The notes beneath the pieces are model-generated. The model was not told where the DNA came from. It ran no database searches and saw nothing but the letters and a program-made list of their open reading frames with translations. The position numbers and the translations under genes are program-made. Below, piece by piece: positions 32,651 through 40,693 of a stretch of 45,181 nt of DNA (its first letter is position 1; each line of letters begins with the position of its first letter). The DNA is from Aeromicrobium sp. (GTDB taxonomy: Bacteria; Actinomycetota; Actinomycetes; Propionibacteriales; Nocardioidaceae): assembly GCF_025965075.1 (NCBI RefSeq), contig NZ_JAOPXQ010000224.1, positions 1-45,181 on the forward strand, given 5' to 3'.

Positions 32651-33821
32651 GGGGGAGGTCGATGCGCAGGAAGCGGGGGCGGTAGAGGAACGGGTTGTCG
32701 TCGATCTTGCCGACGTCGGTGTTGTTCTGGCTGAACGAGACGACGACGGTGCCCTGCTTGGGCAGCAGGTCGGGGTGCGCCAGCGGCATGTAGCGCAGCG
32801 TCCCGGTCTCCTGGTCGGACGGGATCTTCGCGACGACGGGGCCGGCGACGAACGGTCCCGTGGGTCCCGGTGACGACCACACCACGAGGTCCGAGCCGAG
32901 GAACTCGTCGCGCTTGCTGACGGCATACCACCGGCCGCGCTGCTCGAAGACGCTGAGCGTCTGGGAGACGCCGCCCTGGGCCGGGATCAGCGTCGCCGCC
33001 CGGGCCGCCTGGGACTGCCAGGTGCTCCCGTCCCAGAAGCGCCAGCGCCTCGGGTCGAGGATGTCGTCGGGGCGGACCCGGGCCACCTCCAGGGAGAAGC
33101 CGAAGACGAGGTCCTCGCCGGGGGTCGCAGTGCCGTAGACGTACACCCAGCCGTCCTCGACCGTCGTCGCCGCACCCCACGTCGTCCGACCGGGATCCTC
33201 CGAGTCCGGGCCGATGTCCTTGACCTGCAGCAGCTGCGGGGTCTCGCCGCGGCGGACGATGAACAGGGCGATCGCCGGGCCGAGGTTCTCGAAGGCGGCG
33301 GCACCGTCGGGCTGGGCGGCCCCGCGCACCCGCTGTGACGCGACCCCGACGAGGTCGTAGCCCTTCTTCTCGACCTTTGCGATCGACATCGGCCAGTATC
33401 CGACCCCGTCGTCACGGTCGGGGATGAGGGCGCCGTGATCGGCCGGCAGCACGATGTCGGCACAGCGGTCGGTGAACACCAGCATCGAGTTGCGGACGAA
33501 CCGCTGCCCCGCGAACGAGGCCGCTCGAAGCGTGTCGCCGAAGACCCACAGGCGCCGGCCGTCCTGCAGCGTGACATCGGCACCGACGTCCGCGCCCTGG
33601 AAGCCGGCGTCCCCGCGCAGCTTGGAAGTCAGCGTGTTGAGATCGCCCACCGAGGTCAGCGGGGTGATCGGCAGGCACTGCGTCTCGGAGGCCCGCGGGA
33701 CGTCGGCGACCGACGGATCCCGGGGCGGGGACGCGAGCGAGATCGCGGTGAACATCACCGCCGCGGCGGGCAAGGTCACGAGCGCGACGCGCCACCGCCA
33801 CGGCACGCGCTGGATGCTCAT
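32646..33821 (-). CDS. Secreted protein with DUF4185-like beta-propeller
   Basis: Protein of about 391 residues. An N-terminal signal or anchor (RWRVALVTLPAAAVMFTAIS) is followed by an extracytoplasmic domain with DGRRLWVFGDTLRAASF, VRNSMLVFTDR, YWPMSIAKVEKKGYD, WGAATTVEDGWVYVYG and YRPRFLRIDLPR, features I recall from the DUF4185 family (five-bladed glycosidase-like propeller). No catalytic residue can be assigned. ATG 33821 is chosen over GTG 33830; the ribosome binding site is weak. Its stop lies in the family B repeat and it is divergent from the membrane protein gene. Confidence 0.8.
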   Translation of the reverse strand: MSIQRVPWRWRVALVTLPAAAVMFTAISLASPPRDPSVADVPRASETQCLPITPLTSVGDLNTLTSKLRGDAGFQGADVGADVTLQDGRRLWVFGDTLRAASFAGQRFVRNSMLVFTDRCADIVLPADHGALIPDRDDGVGYWPMSIAKVEKKGYDLVGVASQRVRGAAQPDGAAAFENLGPAIALFIVRRGETPQLLQVKDIGPDSEDPGRTTWGAATTVEDGWVYVYGTATPGEDLVFGFSLEVARVRPDDILDPRRWRFWDGSTWQSQAARAATLIPAQGGVSQTLSVFEQRGRWYAVSKRDEFLGSDLVVWSSPGPTGPFVAGPVVAKIPSDQETGTLRYMPLAHPDLLPKQGTVVVSFSQNNTDVGKIDDNPFLYRPRFLRIDLPR

Positions 33822-33859
33822 GCGGCCCACGCTTCCACACCCGCGTAGGTTCGGTGCCC

Positions 33860-34864
33860 ATGAGGGGACGCCAGCTCACCGCAGCCGTGCTGCTGGGCCT
33901 GCTGCAGCTGGTCGTCGTCGTGACGCTCGCGCTGGACGGCCCTGACGACGACACGCACGCCGCACCGGTCAGCGTCGTCGCCCCACCCGTCGTCGGCACG
34001 ACGGTCGTCGACCGGGTCAACGCCCTGCCGGGGCGACCCGTCGACGCGGTCGCGCTCTCGTCGCGGACCGTCGCGCTCGAGCGCGTCCGCACGGGACGCA
34101 GCGTCGCGGCGATCGTCGTCGACCTGCGCCGCGACACCGACACGGTGTACGTCGCGGGGGCCAACGGCACGCGGCTCAACCGGGTCGTGCGGCGCCAGAT
34201 CGCCGCGGTGGAGGCCTCGTACGGACGGACCGTGCGGGTCCGGGACCTGGTGCCGGCGCGCAGCGGCGACGGGGACCGCCGGTACGTCTACGCGCTCACC
34301 GGGCTCGGCCTGCTGGTCGGCCTGCTGTCGGCGGTCGTCATCACGTGGCACCAGGGCCCGCGGGCGCCGACGCTGGCCCGCGGCGTCCGGCGGCTCCTGG
34401 TCAACACCGCGGTGGCCGTCGTGGCCGGTGGGGTGATGGCAGCGGCGGCGGCCGGCTACTACGACGCGCCCTTCGCGCTCTGGTGGCTGGTCACCGGGCT
34501 GACGGTGCTGGCCGGCGCGACGACGATGCTGGCGCTCGAGAGCCTGTTCGGGGTCTACGGCATCGGCGTCGCGACGACCGTGCTGGTCCTGGCGGCAGCC
34601 CCGCTGGTGACCCTGGTGCACCCGCTTCTCCTCCCCGAGCCGTGGGCCTCGATCACGCCGTGGATGCCGCACGGGGCGGCGTTGATCGCCGGGACGAACG
34701 TGGCGTACTTCGGTGGCGAGCAGCTGCTCCGCCCCGTGCTGGTGCTGGTCGTGTGGTCGGCCATCTCGGTCATGACGAACGTCGTCGCCCGCCGTGAGCT
34801 CCAGCGGGACGCCGCCACCACCCCGACCACGCCCACCGCTGACGGGTCACTTCCTACCCACTGA
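33860..34864 (+). CDS. Multi-pass membrane protein (ABC-2/YhgE-like)
   Basis: Protein of 334 residues. The first membrane helix (LTAAVLLGLLQLVVVVTLAL) is followed by an extracytoplasmic stretch (about 28-135) rich in Val, Arg and Asp, then five more helices (from about 136 to 310) and a short Thr/Pro-rich tail. The layout of one helix, external domain, five helices resembles the half of YhgE/Pip or ABC-2 type export permeases, but no partner ATPase is near. ATG 33860 or GTG 33854 could start it. The 3' end overlaps the converging regulator gene by 18 bases. Confidence 0.7.
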   Translation: MRGRQLTAAVLLGLLQLVVVVTLALDGPDDDTHAAPVSVVAPPVVGTTVVDRVNALPGRPVDAVALSSRTVALERVRTGRSVAAIVVDLRRDTDTVYVAGANGTRLNRVVRRQIAAVEASYGRTVRVRDLVPARSGDGDRRYVYALTGLGLLVGLLSAVVITWHQGPRAPTLARGVRRLLVNTAVAVVAGGVMAAAAAGYYDAPFALWWLVTGLTVLAGATTMLALESLFGVYGIGVATTVLVLAAAPLVTLVHPLLLPEPWASITPWMPHGAALIAGTNVAYFGGEQLLRPVLVLVVWSAISVMTNVVARRELQRDAATTPTTPTADGSLPTH

Positions 34865-34872
34865 CGGGTCAC
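34839..34872. repeat. 12-bp direct repeat carrying two converging stop codons
   Basis: CTGACGGGTCAC occurs at 34839-34850 and 34861-34872. The TCA of the first copy (34847-34849) is the stop of the regulator gene on the minus strand; the TGA of the second (34862-34864) is the stop of the membrane protein gene. The two genes thus overlap by 18 bases within the repeat. Confidence 0.8.
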
Positions 34873-36145
34873 CGGTCGCCGGCGTGACGGCATTGCGCCA
34901 GCGGCTGACGACCGGGGCGCTGGACCCCATGAGGACCGCGGCGCGGTCGACCGGCTCGACGAGCGTCGCCCGCACGTCGGGGGCGATGCGATAGGGGCGG
35001 TGGCCGATGACGGACCCCATGACCTTGCGGAGGCGGGACACCTCGGCACGTACGGTCACGGTCCGGGCCGGGTCCCCGAACAGGTCCTCCGCCAGCTCGG
35101 ACGCCGACCGGCCCCGGGGGTGGAGCAGAAGGGCCAGCAGGATCTCGCCGTGCCGGGGCGAGAGGTCGTGGGTCCACCGGACCCCCGCGGCGTACAGCGT
35201 GACGGTCGGGGCGCCGGCCGACAGGTCCAACGTGACCTCGGTCGGGAATTCCGCCGCGTTGTCGTCGACGAGCCGCAGCAGCCAGCCGCCCGGAAGCGGC
35301 TCGGACGAGACGAGGCCGAAGCCGGCGACCCAGGCGTCCCCGCCGATGAAGCCCGCCGGCAGGGCGACCCGGTCCGGTGGCACGAATCCCGTGGCGGCGG
35401 CCGTCGTGCCCTCCGCCGACACGACCAGCGCGCGGCCGCCGAGGCGGGCCAGGACCGGGGCCGCGATCGACCGCAGGGCCTGCAGGCGCTCCTGCGCCGC
35501 CGACCGGATCTCGAGCTCGGCCAGGCGGGCGGCGAGGGTCACCATCGACAACGTGCCGGCGTGCACCGTGTGCGCCGGCCCGCTCAGGTCGACGACGCCC
35601 AGGACGCGCCCGGTCGCCGGGTCGCGCAGCGGTGCGGCGGCGCACGTCCATGGTGTGTGCGACTCGGCGAAGTGCTCGGCGGCATGGATGTGCACCGGCG
35701 CCTCGGTCACCAGGGTCGTGCCGATCGCGTTGGTCCCGACGTTGCCCTCGGTCCACGCCGACCCGCCGACGAAGCCCAGCCGGTCGGCGTGCCGCAGCAC
35801 CCCGGGCTGGCCCTCGCGCCACAGGACCCGGCCCTCGGTGTCGGCCACGACCATGAGCTGTCCCGTCGCCTCGCACGCTGGGAGCAGGTGCTGCCGCAGC
35901 AGCGGCATCAGCGGACGGAGCCCGCTGACCTCGCGCCGGCGGAGCAGCTCGTCACTGGCCAGCGGGGCGATCTCGGGTGCCCCGGCCGGGCTCATGCCCT
36001 GCGCGCGCATGCGCCGCCACGAGGCCCGGATCACCGAGCGGATCGGGCCCGAGGGGCGCTGGTCCTCCAGCACGGCCTCCCGGGTCGCGTGGGTCGCCCG
36101 GGTCCGGTCGTTCCCGTCGTACGGGGCCTGTCGGTCGGCGGACAT
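34847..36145 (-). CDS. GAF-domain transcriptional regulator (AcoR/MimR-like without AAA)
   Basis: Regulator of 432 residues. An N-terminal region (RSVIRASWRRMRAQGMSPAG) and GAF domain (about 75-210; FVGGSAWTEGNVGTNAIGTT, AEHFAESHTPWTCAAAPLRD, GVVDLSG) match the sensor part of AcoR-type activators. There is no AAA domain; the C-terminus has a winged-helix unit with LSPRHGEILLALLLHPRGRS and RTVTVRAEVSRLRKVMG, so it works on ordinary sigma-70 promoters. The family in actinomycetes often controls adjacent monooxygenases. It is divergent from the flavin monooxygenase gene, over half-sites at 36168-36196, and probably activates it. Confidence 0.88.
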   Translation of the reverse strand: MSADRQAPYDGNDRTRATHATREAVLEDQRPSGPIRSVIRASWRRMRAQGMSPAGAPEIAPLASDELLRRREVSGLRPLMPLLRQHLLPACEATGQLMVVADTEGRVLWREGQPGVLRHADRLGFVGGSAWTEGNVGTNAIGTTLVTEAPVHIHAAEHFAESHTPWTCAAAPLRDPATGRVLGVVDLSGPAHTVHAGTLSMVTLAARLAELEIRSAAQERLQALRSIAAPVLARLGGRALVVSAEGTTAAATGFVPPDRVALPAGFIGGDAWVAGFGLVSSEPLPGGWLLRLVDDNAAEFPTEVTLDLSAGAPTVTLYAAGVRWTHDLSPRHGEILLALLLHPRGRSASELAEDLFGDPARTVTVRAEVSRLRKVMGSVIGHRPYRIAPDVRATLVEPVDRAAVLMGSSAPVVSRWRNAVTPATGDPSVGRK

Positions 36146-36167
36146 GTCTCATCGTGCGGGCGCCGCG

Positions 36168-36196
36168 GTTGCGGTCCCGTTGCAACCTCCTGCAAC
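36168..36196. promoter_or_regulatory. Array of GTTGC/GCAAC half-sites
   Basis: GTTGC at 36168 and 36179 (11 bp apart) and GCAAC at 36182 and 36192 (10 bp apart) form an inverted set; GTTGCA (36179-36184) and TGCAAC (36191-36196) are perfect 6-bp arms with 6 bp between. It lies between the GAF regulator and the flavin monooxygenase genes, one helical turn spacing suggests a regulator site. Confidence 0.65.
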
Positions 36197-36261
36197 TCTG
36201 TCGCCGCCCGGACAGGTGCGATGTGCTGTGGATCACACCCGAGGAACGGAGAGAGTCGACC

Positions 36262-38079
36262 ATGACTCAGACCATCGAGCGCGGAACCGCCGCGCGTACC
36301 CCGCAGGAGCGGGTCGACCACTGGCTCGCGACCTTCGAGCACGCGCTGGCGGCCCGAGACGTCGAGGCCGCGGCGGCGTTGTTCGCGATCGACAGCTATT
36401 GGCGCGACCTCGTCGCGTTCACGTGGAACATCGCCACGGTCGAGGGTCGGGACGGCGTGGCCGACCTGCTCGGCGAGCGGCTCGCCGACACCGATCCGAC
36501 GCGGTTCGTGACGACCGAGACGCCGACCGAGGCCGACGGCGTCACCGAGGCGTGGATCGAGTTCGAGACCGCGACCGGCCGGGCCAAGGGGCACCTGCGC
36601 CTCAAGGGTGACGAGGCGTGGACCCTCTTGACGAGCCTGCGCGAGCTCAAGGGCCACGAGGAGAACCTCGGCGAGCGGCGTCCGCAGGGCGTCAGCCACG
36701 AGCTGTCCAAGGGGCGCTCGTCATGGAAGGAGGAGCGCGCCGCCGAGCAGGCCGACCTGGGCTACGGCACCCAGCCGTACGTCGTCGTGATCGGCGGTGG
36801 GCAGGGCGGCATCGCCCTCGGCGCGCGACTGCGTCAGCTGGGCGTGCCGGCGCTGGTCATCGACCGTCACGACCGGCCGGGTGACCAGTGGCGCTCGCGC
36901 TACAAGAGCCTGTGTCTGCACGACCCGGTCTGGTACGACCACCTGCCCTACCTGCCGTTCCCCAAGAACTGGCCGGTGTTCGCGCCGAAGGACAAGATCG
37001 GGGACTGGCTCGAGATGTACACCCGGGTCATGGAGGTGCCGTACTGGTCGCGCTCGACGGTCCGCGGGGCGACGTACGACGAGGCCGCCGGGGCCTGGAG
37101 CGTCACGGTCGACCGGGACGGCGAGTCGGTCGAGCTCCGGCCGACGCAGCTCGTGTTCGCGACCGGGATGTCGGGCAAGCCCAACCTGCCCGAGCTGCCC
37201 GGCATGGACGTGTTCAAGGGTGAGCAGCAGCACTCGAGCCAGCACCCGGGCCCCGAGGCGTACGCCGGCAAGAAGGTCGTCGTCATCGGGTCCAACAACT
37301 CGGCCTTCGACATCTGCGGCGCGCTGTGGGAGAACGACGCCGACGTGACGATGGTGCAGCGCTCGTCGACGCACATCGTGAAGTCCGCGTCGCTGATGGA
37401 CATCGGCCTGGGTGACCTCTACTCCGAGCGGGCCGTCGAGTCGGGGGTCACGACCGACAAGGCCGACATGATCTTCGCGTCGCTGCCCTACCGGATCATG
37501 CACGAGTTCCAGATCCCGCTCTACCAGCAGATGGCCGAGCGGGACCGCGACTTCTACGAGCGACTCGAGGCGGCGGGCTTCGACCACGACTGGGGGGACG
37601 ACGGGTCGGGCCTGTTCATGAAGTACCTGCGCCGCGGCTCGGGCTACTACATCGACGTCGGCGCCGCCGAGCTCGTCGCCGACGGGGAGGTCAAGCTCGC
37701 GCACGGCCAGGTCGACCACCTCACCGAGACCTCGGTCGTGCTCGCGGACGGCACGGAGCTCGAGGCGGACCTCGTGGTCTACGCGACGGGCTACGGCTCG
37801 ATGAACGGCTGGATCGCCGACGTCATCGACCAGGAGACCGCCGACCGGGTCGGCAAGTGCTGGGGGCTCGGCTCGGACACGACCAAGGACCCCGGTCCGT
37901 GGGAGGGCGAGCAGCGCAACATGTGGAAGCCGACGCAGGTCGACAACCTGTGGATGCACGGTGGCAACCTGCACCAGTCACGGCACTACTCGCTCTACCT
38001 CGCGCTGCAGCTCAAGGCGCGCTACGAGGGCATCCCGACCCCGGTCTACGCCCAGCAGGAGGTCCACCACCTCTCCTGA
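36262..38079 (+). CDS. Flavin-containing monooxygenase with N-terminal NTF2-like domain
   Basis: Fusion of 605 residues. An NTF2/SnoaL-like domain (about 10-135; RVDHWLATFEHALAARDVEA) precedes a flavin monooxygenase (about 170-605). The FAD motif is VVVIGGGQGGIALGARLRQL, NADPH is bound by KKVVVIGSNNSAFDICGAL, and ATGMSGKPNLPELPGMDVFK and LVVYATGYG are further family marks. It inserts one oxygen from O2 into an unknown organic substrate. ATG 36262 is preceded by GGAGAGAG. The divergent GAF regulator probably controls it. Architecture NTF2-FMO is known in actinobacteria; the N-terminal domain may shape the active site or oligomer. Confidence 0.94.
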   Translation: MTQTIERGTAARTPQERVDHWLATFEHALAARDVEAAAALFAIDSYWRDLVAFTWNIATVEGRDGVADLLGERLADTDPTRFVTTETPTEADGVTEAWIEFETATGRAKGHLRLKGDEAWTLLTSLRELKGHEENLGERRPQGVSHELSKGRSSWKEERAAEQADLGYGTQPYVVVIGGGQGGIALGARLRQLGVPALVIDRHDRPGDQWRSRYKSLCLHDPVWYDHLPYLPFPKNWPVFAPKDKIGDWLEMYTRVMEVPYWSRSTVRGATYDEAAGAWSVTVDRDGESVELRPTQLVFATGMSGKPNLPELPGMDVFKGEQQHSSQHPGPEAYAGKKVVVIGSNNSAFDICGALWENDADVTMVQRSSTHIVKSASLMDIGLGDLYSERAVESGVTTDKADMIFASLPYRIMHEFQIPLYQQMAERDRDFYERLEAAGFDHDWGDDGSGLFMKYLRRGSGYYIDVGAAELVADGEVKLAHGQVDHLTETSVVLADGTELEADLVVYATGYGSMNGWIADVIDQETADRVGKCWGLGSDTTKDPGPWEGEQRNMWKPTQVDNLWMHGGNLHQSRHYSLYLALQLKARYEGIPTPVYAQQEVHHLS

Positions 38080-38101
38080 CCTCCGCCAGGCCCACCCCAA
38101 G

Positions 38102-38192
38102 GTGACGCGTGGGTTGCACCCGGTGAGGAGTGGGTTGCGCCCGGTGACGCGCGCACTACGTCGCTCCTCACCGGGCGCAACCCACGCGTCAC
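38102..38192. repeat. Second family B 21-bp repeat array
   Basis: Forward units at 38102 (ACGCGT variant) and 38123 (AGGAGT variant) are full length, the third (38144) diverges after GTGACGCGCG; a degenerate inverted unit ends in CTCCTCAC and a full inverted unit covers 38172-38192. The same 21-bp model as at 32506-32650 applies. It lies between the stops of converging genes. Confidence 0.9.
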
Positions 38193-38204
38193 CGGGGTGG
38201 GGGG

Positions 38205-39314
38205 TCAGGTGAGGAGGGTGCGGGCGAGGGTGCCGACCTGGTCGGACTCGACGAGGAAGCCGTCGTGGCCGTGGGGCGACGCGACGACCGCGAGCGGTCC
38301 GGAGCCGGCGATCCCGTCCGCGAGCTCCTGCTGCTGGTGCAGGGGATAGAGCCGGTCCGAGTCGATCCCCGCGACGACGGTACGCGCGGTGATCCGCGCG
38401 AGCGCCGCCTCGGTGCCGCCGCGGCCGCGGCCCACGTCGTGACTGCTCATCGCCGCGCTCAGCACGACGTACGAGTTGGCGTCGAAGCGGCTCACGAGCT
38501 TGGCCCCGTGGTGCTGGAGGTAGGACTCGACGGCGTAGCGGCCGTCGGGCTGGACCTCGCGGCCGAAGCGCTCGGCCAGCTCGGCCTCGCTGCGATAGCT
38601 GATGTGCGCGATGCGCCGGGCCAGGTCGAGTCCGGCCGACGGCCCCTGCGGCCCGTCGTAGTAGTCCCCGTCGAAGTACGCCGCGTCGGCGCGGATCGCG
38701 TCGATCTGCGTCGAGGTCAGCGCGATCTGGTCGGCGGACGCCGCCGCACAGGTCGCGAGCAGGAACAGCCGCTCGACCCGCTCGGGGTGCTCGATCGCCC
38801 ACTCCAGGGCCCGCATCCCGCCCGCCGACCCGCCGATGACGCCCCGCCAGCGGGGGATGCCGAGCCGGTCGGCCAGGGCGACCTCGGCACGCACCTGGTC
38901 GCGCACCGTCAGGGCCGGGAACGACCCGCCCCACTGGAAGCCGTCGGGGTCCCGCGATGCGGGTCCGGTCGACCCCTGGCACCCGCCGAGGATGTTGGCG
39001 GCCACGACGAAGAACCGGTCGGTGTCGATCGCCTCGCCCGGCCCGACGACCGCGTCCCACCAGCCCGGCGTCGGGTGACCCGGCCCGGCCGGTCCGTGCA
39101 CGTGGCTGTCACCCGTCAGGGCGTGCAGGACCAGGACCGCGTTGGAGCCGTCGTACGTCCCCCAGGTCTCGTAGGCCAGCTGGACGTCCGGCAGCGTCAC
39201 GCCCGACTCGAGGACCAGGTCGCCGAGGTCCTCGAACGCCCGGGAACCGGCAGGATCCCCCTCCCGCCACGCACCCGTGACGAGAGAGGGATCGATGGCC
39301 GCGCTGAGTGTCAC
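38205..39314 (-). CDS. metX: Homoserine O-acetyltransferase
   Basis: Enzyme of 369 residues, alpha/beta-hydrolase fold, making O-acetylhomoserine from homoserine and acetyl-CoA in methionine synthesis. The nucleophilic Ser is in GGSAGGMRALEWAIEHPERV (usual form GGSMGGMQALEW), the oxyanion block is VLVLHALTGDSHVHGP, and the catalytic His is in SPHGHDGFLVES near the C-terminus. The start overlaps the metY stop by four bases (ATGA at 39311-39314), so it is the second gene of metY-metX. Confidence 0.96.
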   Translation of the reverse strand: MTLSAAIDPSLVTGAWREGDPAGSRAFEDLGDLVLESGVTLPDVQLAYETWGTYDGSNAVLVLHALTGDSHVHGPAGPGHPTPGWWDAVVGPGEAIDTDRFFVVAANILGGCQGSTGPASRDPDGFQWGGSFPALTVRDQVRAEVALADRLGIPRWRGVIGGSAGGMRALEWAIEHPERVERLFLLATCAAASADQIALTSTQIDAIRADAAYFDGDYYDGPQGPSAGLDLARRIAHISYRSEAELAERFGREVQPDGRYAVESYLQHHGAKLVSRFDANSYVVLSAAMSSHDVGRGRGGTEAALARITARTVVAGIDSDRLYPLHQQQELADGIAGSGPLAVVASPHGHDGFLVESDQVGTLARTLLT

Positions 39315-40600
39315 TTGGCCGCGCGGAGTCCGGCGTCGAGATCGGCGAGGATGTCGTCGATGTGCTCCAGGCCCACAGCGAGGCGCACGAGCCCGGGCGT
39401 CACGCCGGTCGCGGCGTGCTCCTCGGGCGTGCCCTGCGAGTGCGTCGTGCTGGCCGGGTGGATCGCGAGGCTGCGGACGTCACCGATGTTGGCGACGTGG
39501 CTGAACAGCTCGAGCGCGTCGATGAACGCCTTGCCGGCCTCGACCCCACCGGACAGCTCGAACGTCAGCACGGCTCCGGAGCCCTGGGGGACGTACTTGT
39601 CGGCGAGCGCCTTGTAGGGGCTGCTGTCGAGCGAGGCCCAGGTGACCTTCGCGACGTCCTCACGCGCCTCGAGCCACGCGGCCACCTTGCGGGTGTTCTC
39701 GACGTGGCGCTCGATGCGCAGGCTCAGTGTCTCGAGGCCCTGGGCCAGCAGGAACGCGCTGAACGGGCTGATCGCGGCCCCGATGTTGCGCAGGTACTGG
39801 ACCCGCAGCTTGGCGATGAACGCGGCCGGTCCGAGCGCGTCGGCGAAGACCAGGCCGTGATAGCTGGCGTCGGGGGTCGTGAAGCCGGGGAACTTGTCGC
39901 CGTGCGCGGCGTAGTCGAACGTGCCGCCGTCGATGACGACGCCGGCGACCGTGGTGCCGTGTCCGCCGATGTACTTCGTCGCGGAGTGCACGACGGTGTC
40001 GACGCCGTGCTTCAGCGGGTTGAGCAGGAACGGCGTCGCGACGGTGTTGTCGACGATGAACGGCACGCCGACCTCCTTGGCGACCGTCGAGATGGCCTCG
40101 AGGTCCAGGATGTCGCCCTTGGGGTTGCCGATCGTCTCGCCGAAGAATGCCTTGGTGTTGTCCTGCGCGGCCGCGCGCCAGGCGTCGGGGTTGTTGCTGT
40201 CCTCGACGAAGGTCACGGTGATGCCGAGCTTGGGGAACGTGTGGCGCAGCAGGCTGTCGGTGCCGCCGTAGAGGCTCGCGGAGGCGACGATGTGGTCGCC
40301 GGCCTCGGCGACGTTCGTCAGGGCGCCGGTCGTGGCGGCCTGGCCGGAGGCGAACAGCAGCGCCCCGATGCCACCCTCGAGCGCGGCGAGGCGCTGCTCG
40401 ACGGTGTCCTGCGTCGGGTTCATGATGCGGGTGTAGATGTTGCCGGGCTCGGCCAGGCTGAACAGGTCGGCAGCGTGCTGCGTGTCGCGGAACTGGTAGG
40501 ACGTCGTCTGGTAGATCGGCAGCGCCCGGGCTCCGGTCGTCGGGTCGGGCACCTGACCCGCGTGGATCTGCTTGGTCTCGAATGACCAGTTGTCGCTCAT
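39311..40600 (-). CDS. metY: O-acetylhomoserine aminocarboxypropyltransferase (sulfhydrylase)
   Basis: PLP enzyme of 429 residues that makes homocysteine from O-acetylhomoserine and sulfide. The PLP lysine is in HSATKYIGGHGT; the N-terminal SFETKQIHAGQVPDPTTGAR and YQTTSYQF are family hallmarks, and LALHPASTTHSQ-like LAIHPASTTHSQGTPEEH lies near the end. ATG 40600 is preceded by AGGAGA. First gene of the metY-metX operon. The 93-base leader (40601-40693) shows only the small hairpin CTCACCATGTGAG (40668-40680); I see no SAM riboswitch. Confidence 0.96.
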   Translation of the reverse strand: MSDNWSFETKQIHAGQVPDPTTGARALPIYQTTSYQFRDTQHAADLFSLAEPGNIYTRIMNPTQDTVEQRLAALEGGIGALLFASGQAATTGALTNVAEAGDHIVASASLYGGTDSLLRHTFPKLGITVTFVEDSNNPDAWRAAAQDNTKAFFGETIGNPKGDILDLEAISTVAKEVGVPFIVDNTVATPFLLNPLKHGVDTVVHSATKYIGGHGTTVAGVVIDGGTFDYAAHGDKFPGFTTPDASYHGLVFADALGPAAFIAKLRVQYLRNIGAAISPFSAFLLAQGLETLSLRIERHVENTRKVAAWLEAREDVAKVTWASLDSSPYKALADKYVPQGSGAVLTFELSGGVEAGKAFIDALELFSHVANIGDVRSLAIHPASTTHSQGTPEEHAATGVTPGLVRLAVGLEHIDDILADLDAGLRAAK

Positions 40601-40693
40601 GGTGTCTCCTGGGGTACGAAGGTCTGTGTCCCGAGCCTGCCAGCCTCCCGCAGATTGGGCACCCTGTCTCACCATGTGAGCGGGTCCGGAACC

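Noticed and set aside
32450-32926. Peptide with 7-residue repeats across the 21-bp array
   Set aside because: The period is a consequence of the 21-bp unit. The array is open in several frames, has opposite orientations and has no ribosome binding site.
40601-40693. SAM riboswitch in front of metY
   Set aside because: Only a 5-bp hairpin was found; the expected multi-helix core and conserved GA-rich bulges of the SAM-I/IV class are not visible in 93 bases.
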